A stretch of DNA of 64,000 bases, from NCBI GenBank assembly GCA_947495055.1, contig CANLXO010000005.1, positions 62,001 to 126,000 of the forward strand, written 5' to 3'. A program made the translations under genes and the position numbers. Origin of the DNA: an uncultured Psychrobacter sp. (lineage in GTDB: Bacteria; Pseudomonadota; Gammaproteobacteria; Pseudomonadales; Moraxellaceae). Numbering within the stretch: position 1 is the first letter of the stretch; every line of letters starts with the position of its first letter. Shown in pieces: positions 36,807 to 46,181 of this stretch. Under the pieces are notes generated by a model. It did not search any database, was not told the origin of the DNA, and worked only from the letters and a program-made list of their open reading frames with translations.

Positions 36807-37131
36807 ATAAATGCCTTACTTGTCGTTGTTTACTTGTAGTTGTTGAATGAATGCTCAATACGATATGTTCAGTACTATAAAGGAATCTGCTAGCGACTCT
36901 GAAAAGTTTATAAGTGATTAGGTCAACAGAATGTATCTTTACGTGCTGTGAGCGTAACATAACTGGTGAGCGAGTGATTTGCTTGATGAGGCACGAGCGC
37001 TGCTATTCAAGTTTGATTTACAAACGAATACACAGAGCAAAACTGATTATACTTTTAACTTTGAAATAGCGTCGGTCTGACAGTTATTACTCAAGCATTT
37101 TTAACACGCCCTAACTAAAGGAGTACCCCCT
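36807..37131. other. Divergent intergenic region with a possible element end
   Basis: 325 bases. The last 90 or so (about 37025-37114) end TTTTTAACACGCCCTAA and contain CTTTTAACTTTGAA and CTGACAGT, resembling the end of the element at 8050 read inverted. No opposite end is evident, so it may be a one-ended relic. Nothing else is recognised apart from AAAGGAG ahead of the gene at 37132. Confidence 0.35.
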
Positions 37132-38244
37132 GTGCAAAAGACCCTATTGTCCATGATGATAGTAGCCAGCTTGTTATATTTGAATGCTTGCAAGCCCAAT
37201 CCAGACATGACCCATCCTGCGCCTGCTCAAACAGATAACACCGCGATTACAGAAGCCACAACGGCAAAAGCACTGACCAAAGCGGTCGTATCTGCGTCTG
37301 AAAATCAGCTGACAAATGAGCTTATTTGTACAAGGCTGAGTCAGACTATAAATAAGATCGATAATACGAGTAAAATTGAGGACATTTATGCCCTTGAGCG
37401 CCAGTTAAACGCCTGCCTACCCATCGCCAATAATTCTGAGATATTAAAGTGGCTCACGGACTATCAAGCGATGTATGCCCGTTTTTTGTCCCTCGATCAT
37501 AATGTGGTCGATGAAAACTTTTATACCATCATGAGCCTAGCGGAACAACACATCGAAGTGCCATCAAAACTCCTAAAAACGACCAGCCCACGTTTGCGCT
37601 ATCTGATCAAGCTGGTGGAGAGTGATGCTGATGTGAGCGTACTGTATTTGGGAGAAGGCGAGTACCAGTTTCATCATGATCTGCGAGCGATGGCAGATAT
37701 CTTTACTCCATATTTGCCAAGCGATCAGACCAAGTTTGTTGAGCGTATGGCCATGGATAATCAACAGATATTTTGGTTCGATGCAGCGATTGCTTTTTCT
37801 TTTAACGAGCTGATTGAGCGCACTCTATTTTGGGAAGCTTATACTCGTCAGTATCCAGAGAGTTATTTCATTGATGAAGCCAAATCGCTATTTGAGAAGT
37901 ATCGCTATTTGGTATTTTTTGGTTCAGAAAATACGCAGTGGACGGATGATACTATTCGTGAATTTTATGACAGTAAAGATGAGCAAACTATGCAAGAAGT
38001 GGCTGAGATTCCCAATCAACTTTTGGCAACAGACGCACAAATCTTTCTAGATTTTATGACGTTGTCAGACAGCGAGCGGCAACAGCAATATCCTATACCG
38101 CCTAAAGACAATAGCAATGACAAAATGAATAAGCGAGCGCTTGCCTATGCGCAGCTCGCGCAAGCGTTATCACTGACCTCTCCTTGGCATACGAGCAATA
38201 AGAGTTGTAGCGCTGGCGTGATTTGTGTAGATAATGACGGATAA
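37132..38244 (+). CDS. Hypothetical lipoprotein
   Basis: 370 residues starting at GTG with AAAGGAG nine bases upstream. A lipoprotein signal ends LNAC (about residue 20), then a Thr/Ala-rich linker of about 35 residues and an alpha-helical globular part with no motif I recognise (for example YLGEGEYQFHHDLRAMADIF). Probably anchored in the outer membrane facing the periplasm. Ends in a strong terminator shared with trpB. Confidence 0.7.
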   Translation: MQKTLLSMMIVASLLYLNACKPNPDMTHPAPAQTDNTAITEATTAKALTKAVVSASENQLTNELICTRLSQTINKIDNTSKIEDIYALERQLNACLPIANNSEILKWLTDYQAMYARFLSLDHNVVDENFYTIMSLAEQHIEVPSKLLKTTSPRLRYLIKLVESDADVSVLYLGEGEYQFHHDLRAMADIFTPYLPSDQTKFVERMAMDNQQIFWFDAAIAFSFNELIERTLFWEAYTRQYPESYFIDEAKSLFEKYRYLVFFGSENTQWTDDTIREFYDSKDEQTMQEVAEIPNQLLATDAQIFLDFMTLSDSERQQQYPIPPKDNSNDKMNKRALAYAQLAQALSLTSPWHTSNKSCSAGVICVDNDG

Positions 38245-38259
38245 ACAATGACGTTAAAT

Positions 38260-38299
38260 AAAAAAACGTTTGATAGAGCATACTATCAAACGTTTTTTT
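38260..38299. terminator. Bidirectional terminator between the lipoprotein gene and trpB
   Basis: AAAACGTTTGATA and TATCAAACGTTTT form a perfect 13-bp stem with an eight-base loop. An A-run and a T-run lie on either side, so it works for both convergent genes. Confidence 0.9.
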
Positions 38300-38326
38300 A
38301 TATCAAAAGCAGATAGGATTTGTGCT

Positions 38327-39553
38327 CTATAGCGTCACTTTGTCCAAAATAAAATCAATATCTTTATCGCCGCGCCCTGATAGATTGACTAATATAGTCT
38401 CATCAGGCGACATGTCTTTTGCCACTCGCATCGCATAGGCAATGGCGTGTGCGGTTTCAAGCGCTGGGATGATACCCTCTAATCGTGACAACGCCATAAA
38501 AGCGTCCAAACACTCGCTATCGGTTGCCGACTCGTAAGTCGCCATATTCTTATCTTTTAGTAGCGAATGCTGCGGGCCGACGCCTGGATAATCAAGACCT
38601 GAGGCGATTGAATGCACAGGCGCAGGCTCGCCCTCTTTATCTAGTAGCACGTAGCATTTAAAGCCATGAATCTCACCCTTGATCCCAAGCGTCATCGTCG
38701 CCGCATGATTGGGGGTATCTAAACCCTCACCCGCAGGCTCGACGCCTACCTTTTCAACGTCCGTATCACCCAAAAAGCCACTAAAGATACCGATAGCATT
38801 GGAGCCGCCGCCAACACAAGCGACTACTTTATTAGGTAATTGACCAGTCGTCTCCAAGAACTGCGTACGCGCTTCACGACCGACTACCGACTGAAAGTAG
38901 CTGACTATCTCAGGATAAGGCGCAGGCCCGAGCGCTGAACCAATCGCAAACATACTGTTGTCCAAATCACTAAGATAAGTCTCAAACGCACTATCGACCG
39001 CCTCTTTTAACGTGCCTGCGCCGCGCGATACGGGTACGATTTTGGCCCCTAATATTTTCATACGACTGACGTTAGGATGCTCTTTTTTGATATCGACCAC
39101 GCCCATGTGAATCTCACACTCAAGACCCATGAGCGCCGCTGCCGTTGCCAACGCTACGCCATGCTGCCCCGCGCCAGTCTCGGCGATGACTTTAGTTTTG
39201 CCGAGCTTTTTGGCGAGCAGTACTTCACCCAAGCAGTGGTTAATCTTGTGCGCGCCCGTATGGTTTAAGTCTTCACGTTTAAAATAAATCTGCGCCCCGC
39301 CGCAATGCTCGGTTAAGCGTCTGGCATGAAATATCGGACTCGGTCTGCCGACGTAAGTCTCACGCAAACGGGTCATCTCTGCGATAAAGTCGTCTTCTTT
39401 GATAATCTCACGAAAGCCTACCTCGATCTCCTCCATGGCTTTTGCCAGTTCAGGATGACCGATCTTGCCACCAAATTCGCCATAAAGACCGTCGCTGCTA
39501 GGCAGGAGTAATTGATGTAAGCCATAGCTGTCTGTCGTATTTTCTGTTGTCAT
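38327..39553 (-). CDS. trpB: Tryptophan synthase beta chain
   Basis: PLP enzyme that joins indole and serine to make tryptophan, in complex with TrpA. The 408 residues have [21 protein letters not shown] containing the PLP lysine, a phosphate loop [10 protein letters not shown], and SGRGDKD near the end. It is the TrpB1 type. trpA is not adjacent, and the divergent neighbour at 39920 is a TrpR-type repressor, so regulation by tryptophan is likely. AAGG lies about ten bases before the ATG, directly after a block of 15-bp tandem repeats. Confidence 0.96.
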   Translation of the reverse strand: MTTENTTDSYGLHQLLLPSSDGLYGEFGGKIGHPELAKAMEEIEVGFREIIKEDDFIAEMTRLRETYVGRPSPIFHARRLTEHCGGAQIYFKREDLNHTGAHKINHCLGEVLLAKKLGKTKVIAETGAGQHGVALATAAALMGLECEIHMGVVDIKKEHPNVSRMKILGAKIVPVSRGAGTLKEAVDSAFETYLSDLDNSMFAIGSALGPAPYPEIVSYFQSVVGREARTQFLETTGQLPNKVVACVGGGSNAIGIFSGFLGDTDVEKVGVEPAGEGLDTPNHAATMTLGIKGEIHGFKCYVLLDKEGEPAPVHSIASGLDYPGVGPQHSLLKDKNMATYESATDSECLDAFMALSRLEGIIPALETAHAIAYAMRVAKDMSPDETILVNLSGRGDKDIDFILDKVTL

Positions 39554-39564
39554 CGTTAAACCTT

Positions 39565-39639
39565 AGTATCTAAAATTGTGATATTTGAAATTATGGTATT
39601 TAAAATTGTGATATGTGAAGTTCTAGTATTTGAAAAATT
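39565..39639. repeat. Five imperfect 15-bp tandem repeats ahead of trpB
   Basis: Consecutive 15-base units begin at 39565, 39580, 39595, 39610 and 39625, consensus RTATTTRAAATTRTG. Units 1 and 3 differ at one base. They fill the leader immediately upstream of the trpB ribosome site. They may be slippage-prone or bind a regulator; nothing shows which. Confidence 0.65.
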
Positions 39640-39688
39640 ATCCAAGCAAATTATTTTTGTGGCGTTATAATAAGACCATTGTATCTAT

Positions 39689-39700
39689 GTTCTAGTACAC
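39689..39700. promoter_or_regulatory. Possible TrpR operator half-sites near trpB
   Basis: GTTCTAGTACAC at 39689 has the CTAG core and GTAC flank of E. coli TrpR operators (consensus around ACTAGTTAACTAGT). Further CTAG cores lie at 39622 and 39741. None is a full palindrome, so this is suggestive only because a TrpR homologue is encoded next door. Confidence 0.25.
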
Positions 39701-39804
39701 TGAAACGTATTTTAAGTTAAGTCTTGTTTAAGGTCAATAACTAGAATTGATCTGAAAGTATTTATAGCAAACTTATCCCACTCTTAACTATCCAAAATCA
39801 TCGG

Positions 39805-39867
39805 CGTAGGGTGCTTTTTAAGCACCAGTCAAACTTTGTGGTAAGGGTGCATGGAATGTACCCTACG
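39805..39867. repeat. Dispersed palindromic repeat, variant C
   Basis: 63 bases starting CGTAGGGTGCTTTTTAAGCACC and ending GGGTGCATGGAATGTACCCTACG, with CAAACTTTG in the middle. The organisation (outer GTAGGGT arms, inner hairpins, AAACTTTG centre) parallels the repeats at 35595 and 48605 although the arm sequence differs. Lies in the trpB-trpR intergenic region. Confidence 0.55.
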
Positions 39868-39919
39868 ATAGTCCATACTAAATTGAGAGTGAGATGAAAC
39901 TATTCGAAGGAGTATTAAA

Positions 39920-40219
39920 ATGCTACAAGAAGACACTCAGACGAGCGACGCTTATGATTATCTACTAAAGCTATTGGTTGAAACTGATAATACAGAACGT
40001 CTATCAGCGATATTCGATGCGCTCATGACAGAAAAAGAGCAACTAGAGCTGGCTAACCGCTTAACCATATTTGCCCTACTACAGCAAGGCGTCACGCAAA
40101 GAGAAATTAGTGCAAAGCTAGGTGTCGGTATTGCCACGGTGTCGAGGGGAGCCAAGGTGTTTAGCCAGCATCAGGTTGATGAGTGGTTAACTGATACTGG
40201 GGGGAGAGTTAGAGGCTAA
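39920..40219 (+). CDS. trpR: TrpR-family transcriptional repressor
   Basis: 99 residues, all-helical. The helix-turn-helix reads GVTQREISAKLGVGIATVSRG, matching E. coli TrpR ([20 protein letters not shown]), and EKEQLELANRLTIFALL corresponds to the helix before it. TrpR binds tryptophan and represses trp genes. AAGGAG lies ahead of the ATG. Divergent from trpB with a 366-base shared region, a natural target. A YerC-type TrpR relative is the alternative; length and proximity to trpB favour TrpR. Confidence 0.85.
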   Translation: MLQEDTQTSDAYDYLLKLLVETDNTERLSAIFDALMTEKEQLELANRLTIFALLQQGVTQREISAKLGVGIATVSRGAKVFSQHQVDEWLTDTGGRVRG

Positions 40220-40255
40220 GGTACTATCCGATATGTCTTATGTTCAGATACCTCA

Positions 40256-41521
40256 TTACTCTAATTTTTTTCTAACAGTAGGTTTATGGAAAAAGGAAAA
40301 TAGAGTAATCAGAAACACTAGTACTACTAATATTAGAATAAATAGAATAGCTATCGCCTGCTTATAGCTTTGAACTTGGCGACTGTTTAGATATTGTGTA
40401 GGTAAATTAAATGCGGTGATCATATCTTCGATATTACCCGTCGGAACTAGATAGCATAGGATGATAGTAATAATGCTAAAGAATAATATTCCACGCTTAT
40501 CTGCTCCTAGTGCGTTGTTTTCAAGTGCCTTATCTAAAGATAGCATGTCTTGTGTCCTTAGAAGCGTATAGCCTGATTGCTTATGAGCAGTAATATCGAC
40601 ACAATAATCAGCAACATCTTTGTGAGTTTCAAGGAAGTCAGGAAACTTATCTTTGATATAGGAAGGAAGGCGCAAATAGTAGGTGGAGCTTAAGCATGGC
40701 TCTAAGTGGACTTTGTGTAATGTTTCAATATCTCTAAGTGCTAACACGACCAAATGACCCACTACAGTTAGTACGGTTTGCGGCATTTTATGTTGTTGGT
40801 AGATATTTCGCGTATATTTAATAGCAAACCCAACTGTACTAAAGGCTAGTAGTAAATAAATATAGAAGAAAATCCCTGTACACCATGAGGCAAATAATAA
40901 AAGTAAAGCCGTTACGATGACAAAGGCTGCTGGCTTGACATAAATAATGTTGCTTTGGCGGATGTCATATTCTAGAGCAGTTTCTATGCGCTGTGAAATA
41001 ACTTTTGAGCTAGTAGAACTATCTGCACCTAAGAATATCTCAGCATTATTTGATAGCTTGGCACCATTTACATCTAATGCTATAGCGTAGTAGGTATTTG
41101 CCGAATCAGGCCATCGTCCTTTGACTACAGCAACTTCAATACGATTGATCTCATTATCGATACAGGCATCCATTCTATAGGGGAAATAAATATGCTTATC
41201 GTCCAGTCTTAACTTTGTCTGAGTGTTTCCTGACATGGATATAGTGTGAGCAACTACCTCTCCGCCTTCTAGTAGATAGACGTTATCAGCATGTTCATTG
41301 GGATATGACAGGTTAAACTTTTGCATATAAGGTTCTAAGTAAAGCTTCTCCTTAGCGCTTATTTGCCTTACTGGATTATCAAGCTGACTTAGCTGATCTT
41401 TACTCCGTTTGCTGGTGAAGAAATACCATCCCGAAAAAATCAAGCCCCATAAAACAAGTAGAATACCCAGCAATAATTCCAAAACTACAGTCTCCCTAAT
41501 AAAGCCCTTCTCAGCAGGCAA
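40256..41521 (-). CDS. Multi-spanning membrane protein with IgaA-like layout
   Basis: 421 residues. Hydrophobic segments at about 13-35, 197-217, 219-235, 345-362 and 388-411. A soluble segment of about 160 residues follows the first helix, with SAKEKLYLEPYMQ and DNEINRIEVAVVKGRW. A second, about 110 residues, follows the central helix pair and includes TAHKQSGYTLL. Order and some wording resemble enterobacterial IgaA (YrfF), inhibitor of the Rcs pathway, but the large periplasmic domain between the last two helices is reduced to about 25 residues. No Rcs genes are visible. The call is by eye and uncertain. Convergent with trpR, stops 36 bases apart. Confidence 0.45.
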   Translation of the reverse strand: MPAEKGFIRETVVLELLLGILLVLWGLIFSGWYFFTSKRSKDQLSQLDNPVRQISAKEKLYLEPYMQKFNLSYPNEHADNVYLLEGGEVVAHTISMSGNTQTKLRLDDKHIYFPYRMDACIDNEINRIEVAVVKGRWPDSANTYYAIALDVNGAKLSNNAEIFLGADSSTSSKVISQRIETALEYDIRQSNIIYVKPAAFVIVTALLLLFASWCTGIFFYIYLLLAFSTVGFAIKYTRNIYQQHKMPQTVLTVVGHLVVLALRDIETLHKVHLEPCLSSTYYLRLPSYIKDKFPDFLETHKDVADYCVDITAHKQSGYTLLRTQDMLSLDKALENNALGADKRGILFFSIITIILCYLVPTGNIEDMITAFNLPTQYLNSRQVQSYKQAIAILFILILVVLVFLITLFSFFHKPTVRKKLE

Positions 41522-41697
41522 CTGTCAAAGAAAAAATAAACAAGTATAGCAACTTTGCATTTACCCAACTTAAGTTTTTATATTTTCTAAATCTTTAGTA
41601 TGGAGTAATTTGAGATAAATAAGACCAATGTAACAATAACGACACTTTTGTTTGCTAGACTCTCGTTTATTAAATTAGCAAAATTTTAGAGAGTCCT

Positions 41698-43296
41698 ATG
41701 CAAAGACGTAAATTTATAAAATCTATGGGCTTAGGGGTCGCGACGGTCAGTGCATCGGTCACCATGAGCGGCTGCCAAACCCTCGCCAAGCAGCCAAAAC
41801 TACCTAGCACCGTGACTCAAGCGGGTCACTTTGACAATATCATCGTCGGTAGTGGTTACGGCGGCGCGGTATCAGCGCTACGCTTGAGCGAAAAAGGTCA
41901 TCAGGTGCTCATTCTTGAGATGGGTATGCGCTGGGATAGAACGCCTAATCACGATACGTTTTGCAAAATGATCACTGCGGATAAACGCTCCAGCTGGTTT
42001 AGCAATATGCCAAACGCCCCTATCCCGATTCCAATCCCTATCAGGAAATACCCCGGCGTTTTGGATTTAATCGAATATGATGACATGAAAGTCTTTGCCG
42101 GGCGCGCTTATGGTGGCGGCTCTATCGTCAATGGCGCGATTGCTATCCAGCCGAGGCGCGCGCACTTTGAAGCCGTATTTCCGTGGATTAACGCTGATGA
42201 GATGTACGATATCTATTTCCCAAAGGCGATGAAGGAATTAAAAGTCAGTCAAATTCCCGAATCTTTTTTTAATCAATCCGAGCATTACGAATTTACCCGC
42301 GCCGCTGAACGTCAAGCTGAGAGAGCGGGACTAAAAACCGAATTCTTCGGTAATAGCTACGACTTTGACTATATGCAACGTGAGGCCAAAGGCGAAGTCT
42401 ATAAATCGGGCCTTGGCGGCGAAGTCATCTACGGCAATAACGCTGGCAAGTTCTCACTGGATTTAACCTACCTAAAAGATGCTGAAGCCACAGGCAATGT
42501 CACGGTCAGAACCCTACGCAAAGTTAATAGCATTCAAGCCCTCGATAACGATCAACTGCGCTTGGAAGTTCATGTGTTAAATACTACAGGCGGCATCGAT
42601 AAAATTGAACATTACACGTGCGATAAGTTGTTTCTCAACGCTGGCAGTACGGGCACCTCAGAGCTACTATTAAAAAGCCAAGCTGAAGGCAAATTAAACA
42701 ACTTAAACGAACATATTGGTCAGCACTGGGGGCCCAACGGCAACATCATGACGGGACGCAATTTCGTCCATGCCGCAGGCGCTACTCAGTCCACCATTCC
42801 GGTCAAAGGCATCAATATGTGGGATGGCGATAGAGACGGCTCGAAGTACAAAATTTTTGCCGAGCTTGCCCCACTACCGCTAGGACTTGAGACGTGGACG
42901 ACGCTATATCTTGCTATCACTGACAATCCAGAACGCGGTAATTACTACTATGACAAAGCCACAAAAACCGTCAAACTCAACTGGAAGCGCGAGCAAAACG
43001 AGTATTCGGTAAAAGCGGCTAAAGAGCTGATTGAAAAGCTCGCCAAAGTAAACGGCGGCTCGATATCAAGCTTATTATTTACCAAAGGCTTCGGCGATAA
43101 TTTCTGCTATCACCCGCTTGGCGGCTGCGTCTTGGGCAAAGCGACGGATGAAGTTGGTCGCGTCAAAGGGCATAAGAATATCTACGTGCAAGATGGCGCA
43201 TTAATTCCGGGTAGCGCTGGTGTCAATCCGTATGTATTTATTACGGGGCTTGCCGAGCGTAATATGACAGCTATTTTGAAGGAAGATTTTGGGTAG
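41698..43296 (+). CDS. Tat-exported GMC-family oxidoreductase (cholesterol oxidase-like)
   Basis: 532 residues. The N-terminus MQRRKFIKSMGLG is a twin-arginine signal and TMSGC25 looks like a lipobox, so a folded flavoprotein is probably exported and perhaps lipid-anchored. FAD motif IIVGSGYGGAVSALRLSEKG, then GRAYGGGSIVNGAI and a C-terminal HPLGGCVLGKATDEVGRV with GSAGVNPYVFITGLAERNM, as in class I cholesterol oxidases. The real substrate is likely a sterol-like or other secondary alcohol, unknown. Ends in a terminator at 43328; an AT-rich defence island follows. Confidence 0.85.
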   Translation: MQRRKFIKSMGLGVATVSASVTMSGCQTLAKQPKLPSTVTQAGHFDNIIVGSGYGGAVSALRLSEKGHQVLILEMGMRWDRTPNHDTFCKMITADKRSSWFSNMPNAPIPIPIPIRKYPGVLDLIEYDDMKVFAGRAYGGGSIVNGAIAIQPRRAHFEAVFPWINADEMYDIYFPKAMKELKVSQIPESFFNQSEHYEFTRAAERQAERAGLKTEFFGNSYDFDYMQREAKGEVYKSGLGGEVIYGNNAGKFSLDLTYLKDAEATGNVTVRTLRKVNSIQALDNDQLRLEVHVLNTTGGIDKIEHYTCDKLFLNAGSTGTSELLLKSQAEGKLNNLNEHIGQHWGPNGNIMTGRNFVHAAGATQSTIPVKGINMWDGDRDGSKYKIFAELAPLPLGLETWTTLYLAITDNPERGNYYYDKATKTVKLNWKREQNEYSVKAAKELIEKLAKVNGGSISSLLFTKGFGDNFCYHPLGGCVLGKATDEVGRVKGHKNIYVQDGALIPGSAGVNPYVFITGLAERNMTAILKEDFG

Positions 43297-43327
43297 GTTT
43301 TTGGAATTGTAGGACTTATATTTATGA

Positions 43328-43353
43328 AAAACGCTCTTGATGAGCGTTTCTTT
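43328..43353 (+). terminator. Terminator after the GMC oxidoreductase
   Basis: AAACGCTC, a five-base loop and GAGCGTTT followed by CTTT, about 30 bases after the stop. Confidence 0.65.
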
Positions 43354-43421
43354 CATATGGTATTCACTCATAATATGCTAAGTAGAATGCGTTTCTCTCT
43401 CTTGCTCTATAAATATGTTAA

Positions 43422-44456
43422 TCATTTAATAAGTGCTTTTAACCTTTTCTCATCAATAAAGTATAGATTACCATTAGGTCTTGAGCATGCAACATACAAC
43501 TTATTCAATGTAATAGCTGATAGTTCATGTAACTTGTTCTCATGGTATGCTTTACTAGTATTAGGATTCAAAACAACACATACATCCTTATATCCATCAG
43601 TGCCTTTTACAGCTCCCCAATTAGCAGTATTCCCTATGTATCTATCACTCTTCTGATAAAATAGCTTAGCTATTGAGTCGTTGTTAAAAATGCTTGTAAT
43701 TTCGAGGTCCTTATCTATGAAACGAATATGAACATTATCTGTTCTATACGAGTCAATTGATATTTTCATCTTTTGAGATATAAAGTCACAAACTGTAGGG
43801 CTGCATCGATAACTTTTTGAAAGTGCATTTTCATCAATATAAAAACCTACTTTACGTAACTCTCTACAGTAATCTTCATAATTGTTATGCAAATTTTTTC
43901 TTGTCGATCCATCTCGACTCGTATCAAAAGTATGTTGATAAAAATCACCAACTAATAGTACTTCCTTTGTTGAGTTGACTAGCTTACAAATAAAATTAAA
44001 ATCGTTTGAAGCAAAATCTTGTACCTCATCAAAGCAAATTAGGTCAAAATATTTATCTATTCTTGCAATAACCTCATCGATTGCACCAGCCTCAATCAAA
44101 AGCTTAGCTACTCTATTCGAATAGAGGCGATTATGACCATTCATCCAATGTTCACGGCGATCTTTCCTACTACGCTGTATGTGTTGAGGAAGAGGGTTCA
44201 GAAACACCAAGCCTTTAGTTTTTAACTGGTAACCACAAATGGGTCTAAAACAAAAAGCATATATAAATGAGAAGTACGAGTAAACTTTAATACCATTTGG
44301 TATATATCCAAATTTATTGATAATACGCTGTTTAAGCTCTTTAGTATTCAAATCTGTATACGTGATAACTACAGCTCTTATATTTTCGTCCAACTTATCA
44401 ATAATGGTACTGGACTTTCCTGAACCTGCAACCGCTAGAATCACTCGTTTATCCAT
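43422..44456 (-). CDS. gajB: Compact UvrD-like SF1 helicase (GajB-like)
   Basis: 344 residues with all main SF1 motifs: Walker A AVAGSGKSS at 8-16, Walker B DLICFDEVQDF at 138-148, motif III LLVGDFYQ at 167-174, motif IV SKSYRCSP at 213-220, a motif V region KGTDGYKDV and motif VI LYVACSRPNGNLYFI at 320-334. It is shorter than the roughly 490 residues of Bacillus GajB, probably lacking much of the 1B/2B insertions. It overlaps the OLD-family gene by 16 bases, so it is translationally coupled to it. In Gabija this subunit is thought to sense or act on DNA ends beside GajA. AT-rich and foreign in codon use. Confidence 0.75.
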   Translation of the reverse strand: MDKRVILAVAGSGKSSTIIDKLDENIRAVVITYTDLNTKELKQRIINKFGYIPNGIKVYSYFSFIYAFCFRPICGYQLKTKGLVFLNPLPQHIQRSRKDRREHWMNGHNRLYSNRVAKLLIEAGAIDEVIARIDKYFDLICFDEVQDFASNDFNFICKLVNSTKEVLLVGDFYQHTFDTSRDGSTRKNLHNNYEDYCRELRKVGFYIDENALSKSYRCSPTVCDFISQKMKISIDSYRTDNVHIRFIDKDLEITSIFNNDSIAKLFYQKSDRYIGNTANWGAVKGTDGYKDVCVVLNPNTSKAYHENKLHELSAITLNKLYVACSRPNGNLYFIDEKRLKALIK

Positions 44457-46018
44457 GCTATTGCCCTCTCTATATAGTCAGGCACTTTTAGAAAAACTTG
44501 ATCAGAATCACATTTTTCAGCAATTCTATAGGCAGCTTCAGCTTTATTATCTAACATGTAATCCAACGGTAGTTTTTGAATACTGCCATTATCAAATAGA
44601 TTGTCACAGAAGCCCTTATTATCCTCATAAACACATATTTCAAAAGTCGTACGTACTGTATCGTCTGAGTCGTAAAAAATACTGATGTTATCTTCAGGGT
44701 ACTCGGCATAATTAGCAATACAATTTTTTTGAGCATCTCCATCATTATCACGAATAACAGCAACTCTTATATTCAATATTTTCGCTAAGTCTAAATATCT
44801 TTTGAAGCTCAACCCATCTACTGAAATAATATGGATAGCATCATCTTCAAGATTACGACTTTGATTACGATACAGGGTATCAAATAGCATATACTCTGCA
44901 TCACCTTCTACTAAAATAACTTTATTAGACAAAATAAACTCTAAAATATTATTGTCAGGTGCTTTCATAAAAAACTTGGCGGTATCAATCGAAAGGTTTT
45001 CAAGTGTAGCAATACTGGTACCTATACTATTCAATAGAATTGATTTTCTTAAATTCAACCTGCTACTAATTAGGCTATTATGAGTAGCGATGATAATCTG
45101 GTTTTGTTCAGAATCTGCAATTCTTGATACTAATCGCTTCATATTAGTATGGCTTAAATGATTTTCAGGTTCTTCAAGTAGTAATACATCTATATTTCTA
45201 TTCGAACTTTGTGATAAAACGAACTCAGTTTTGATGAAGCATTGCTGACCCTTCCCTCTCTCATCAATTGGAATACTATCTTCGATTAAACCTATATCAG
45301 TCTCTAAGTTCGACTTAGTACTTGAGCGTATAGCAAAGTCGTAGTTGCCAACCATACTGCTATTTATACTTGTTAAATGATTTGCTGAAAACCTTTCTTT
45401 ATGCTGTCTATACTCATTTTTTAATTGGACACGCTGAACATCGTTTACAGTCGAATAATAAACTGTCTTTGTGTACTCTCTGTTGGCATATTCACTGCTA
45501 ATTTGTGAATTATCTATCGTTAATGTTGAAAGAAATCGGCTATAACCCGAATAAGACTCACCACTGAAAGTAACAAAATTAACTATATAGAATTCGAATG
45601 GAAAGCAAGAAGGGTTTTGTGCTAATAGTTGTTTTATCTCCTTAGACAAATCATCATTGGGCTTTATAATTAAGTGAAGCCCTGCTGTATTTATATTATC
45701 AGAGTTATGTTTGCCTGTTAATTCAGACTTCGAGTCTTCATTAAGAAAAATTTCAACATGTATTTCAGGTAAATCACTTATAGATTTTTGAGTAAGCTGT
45801 ATAAAGTCGTTGCAGGCTTCTTTTGTCAATAAAGACTCAATACCAATTGTTTCTACTCTACTACGACTTCCTTTTGCAACTAAGTCAATTGCTTGGATTA
45901 TTGAGCTTTTTCCTGATTCATTATCACCAACAATAGTATTGATGCCTTCTTTAAAATTCACCTCTAGATATTTAAACCTCTTAAAATTTTCAAGTTTTAA
46001 CTTTTTAATATATTGCAC
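44441..46018 (-). CDS. gajA: OLD-family ATPase with TOPRIM nuclease domain (GajA-like)
   Basis: 525 residues. ABC-type ATPase: Walker A GDNESGKSS at 31-39, a signature-like DERGKGQQ at 252-259, Walker B VLLLEEPENHL at 278-288 and switch ATHNS at 311-315. A TOPRIM domain follows with Glu371 in ILVEGDAEY, Asp401 in SVDGLSF and the acidic DNDGD at 424-428. An OLD nuclease directly followed by a UvrD-like helicase defines class 2 OLD / Gabija antiphage systems, where GajA is a DNA endonuclease. The Gabija assignment rests on architecture and gene order; class 1 OLD enzymes stand alone. The whole gene is AT-rich against its neighbours. Confidence 0.78.
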   Translation of the reverse strand: MQYIKKLKLENFKRFKYLEVNFKEGINTIVGDNESGKSSIIQAIDLVAKGSRSRVETIGIESLLTKEACNDFIQLTQKSISDLPEIHVEIFLNEDSKSELTGKHNSDNINTAGLHLIIKPNDDLSKEIKQLLAQNPSCFPFEFYIVNFVTFSGESYSGYSRFLSTLTIDNSQISSEYANREYTKTVYYSTVNDVQRVQLKNEYRQHKERFSANHLTSINSSMVGNYDFAIRSSTKSNLETDIGLIEDSIPIDERGKGQQCFIKTEFVLSQSSNRNIDVLLLEEPENHLSHTNMKRLVSRIADSEQNQIIIATHNSLISSRLNLRKSILLNSIGTSIATLENLSIDTAKFFMKAPDNNILEFILSNKVILVEGDAEYMLFDTLYRNQSRNLEDDAIHIISVDGLSFKRYLDLAKILNIRVAVIRDNDGDAQKNCIANYAEYPEDNISIFYDSDDTVRTTFEICVYEDNKGFCDNLFDNGSIQKLPLDYMLDNKAEAAYRIAEKCDSDQVFLKVPDYIERAIAWINE

Positions 46019-46058
46019 CCTCTACATCCTTACAAAGAATTCGTATGCAGAGTATATC

Positions 46059-46181
46059 AATCAATTGAGTCTTGAACACCTTGAAAAACTCTTCGCCAAA
46101 AAACCCCAAAACAACCCTCTCTACCACACAGCCATTGAATTAAACCCTCGCATCGGCAACAATGACAGTATCTATTTTTAA
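46059..46181 (+). pseudogene. Possible 3' remnant of a displaced gene beside the defence island
   Basis: Just beyond the island a plus-strand frame with native-looking composition ends at TAA 46179-46181 and reads LEHLEKLFAKKP, then YHTAIELNPRIGNNDSIYF. It continues only into AT-rich sequence upstream that has no related coding signal. Frame quality changes abruptly near 46060. I do not recognise the protein. It may be the tail of a gene cut by arrival of the island, or chance. Confidence 0.35.

Noticed and set aside
39565..39639. CRISPR array
   Set aside because: The repeats are contiguous 15-mers without unique spacers and there are no cas genes.
43324..43656. 110-residue plus-strand frame after the GMC oxidoreductase
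   Set aside because: It starts in a terminator and is antisense to the helicase gene for most of its length.
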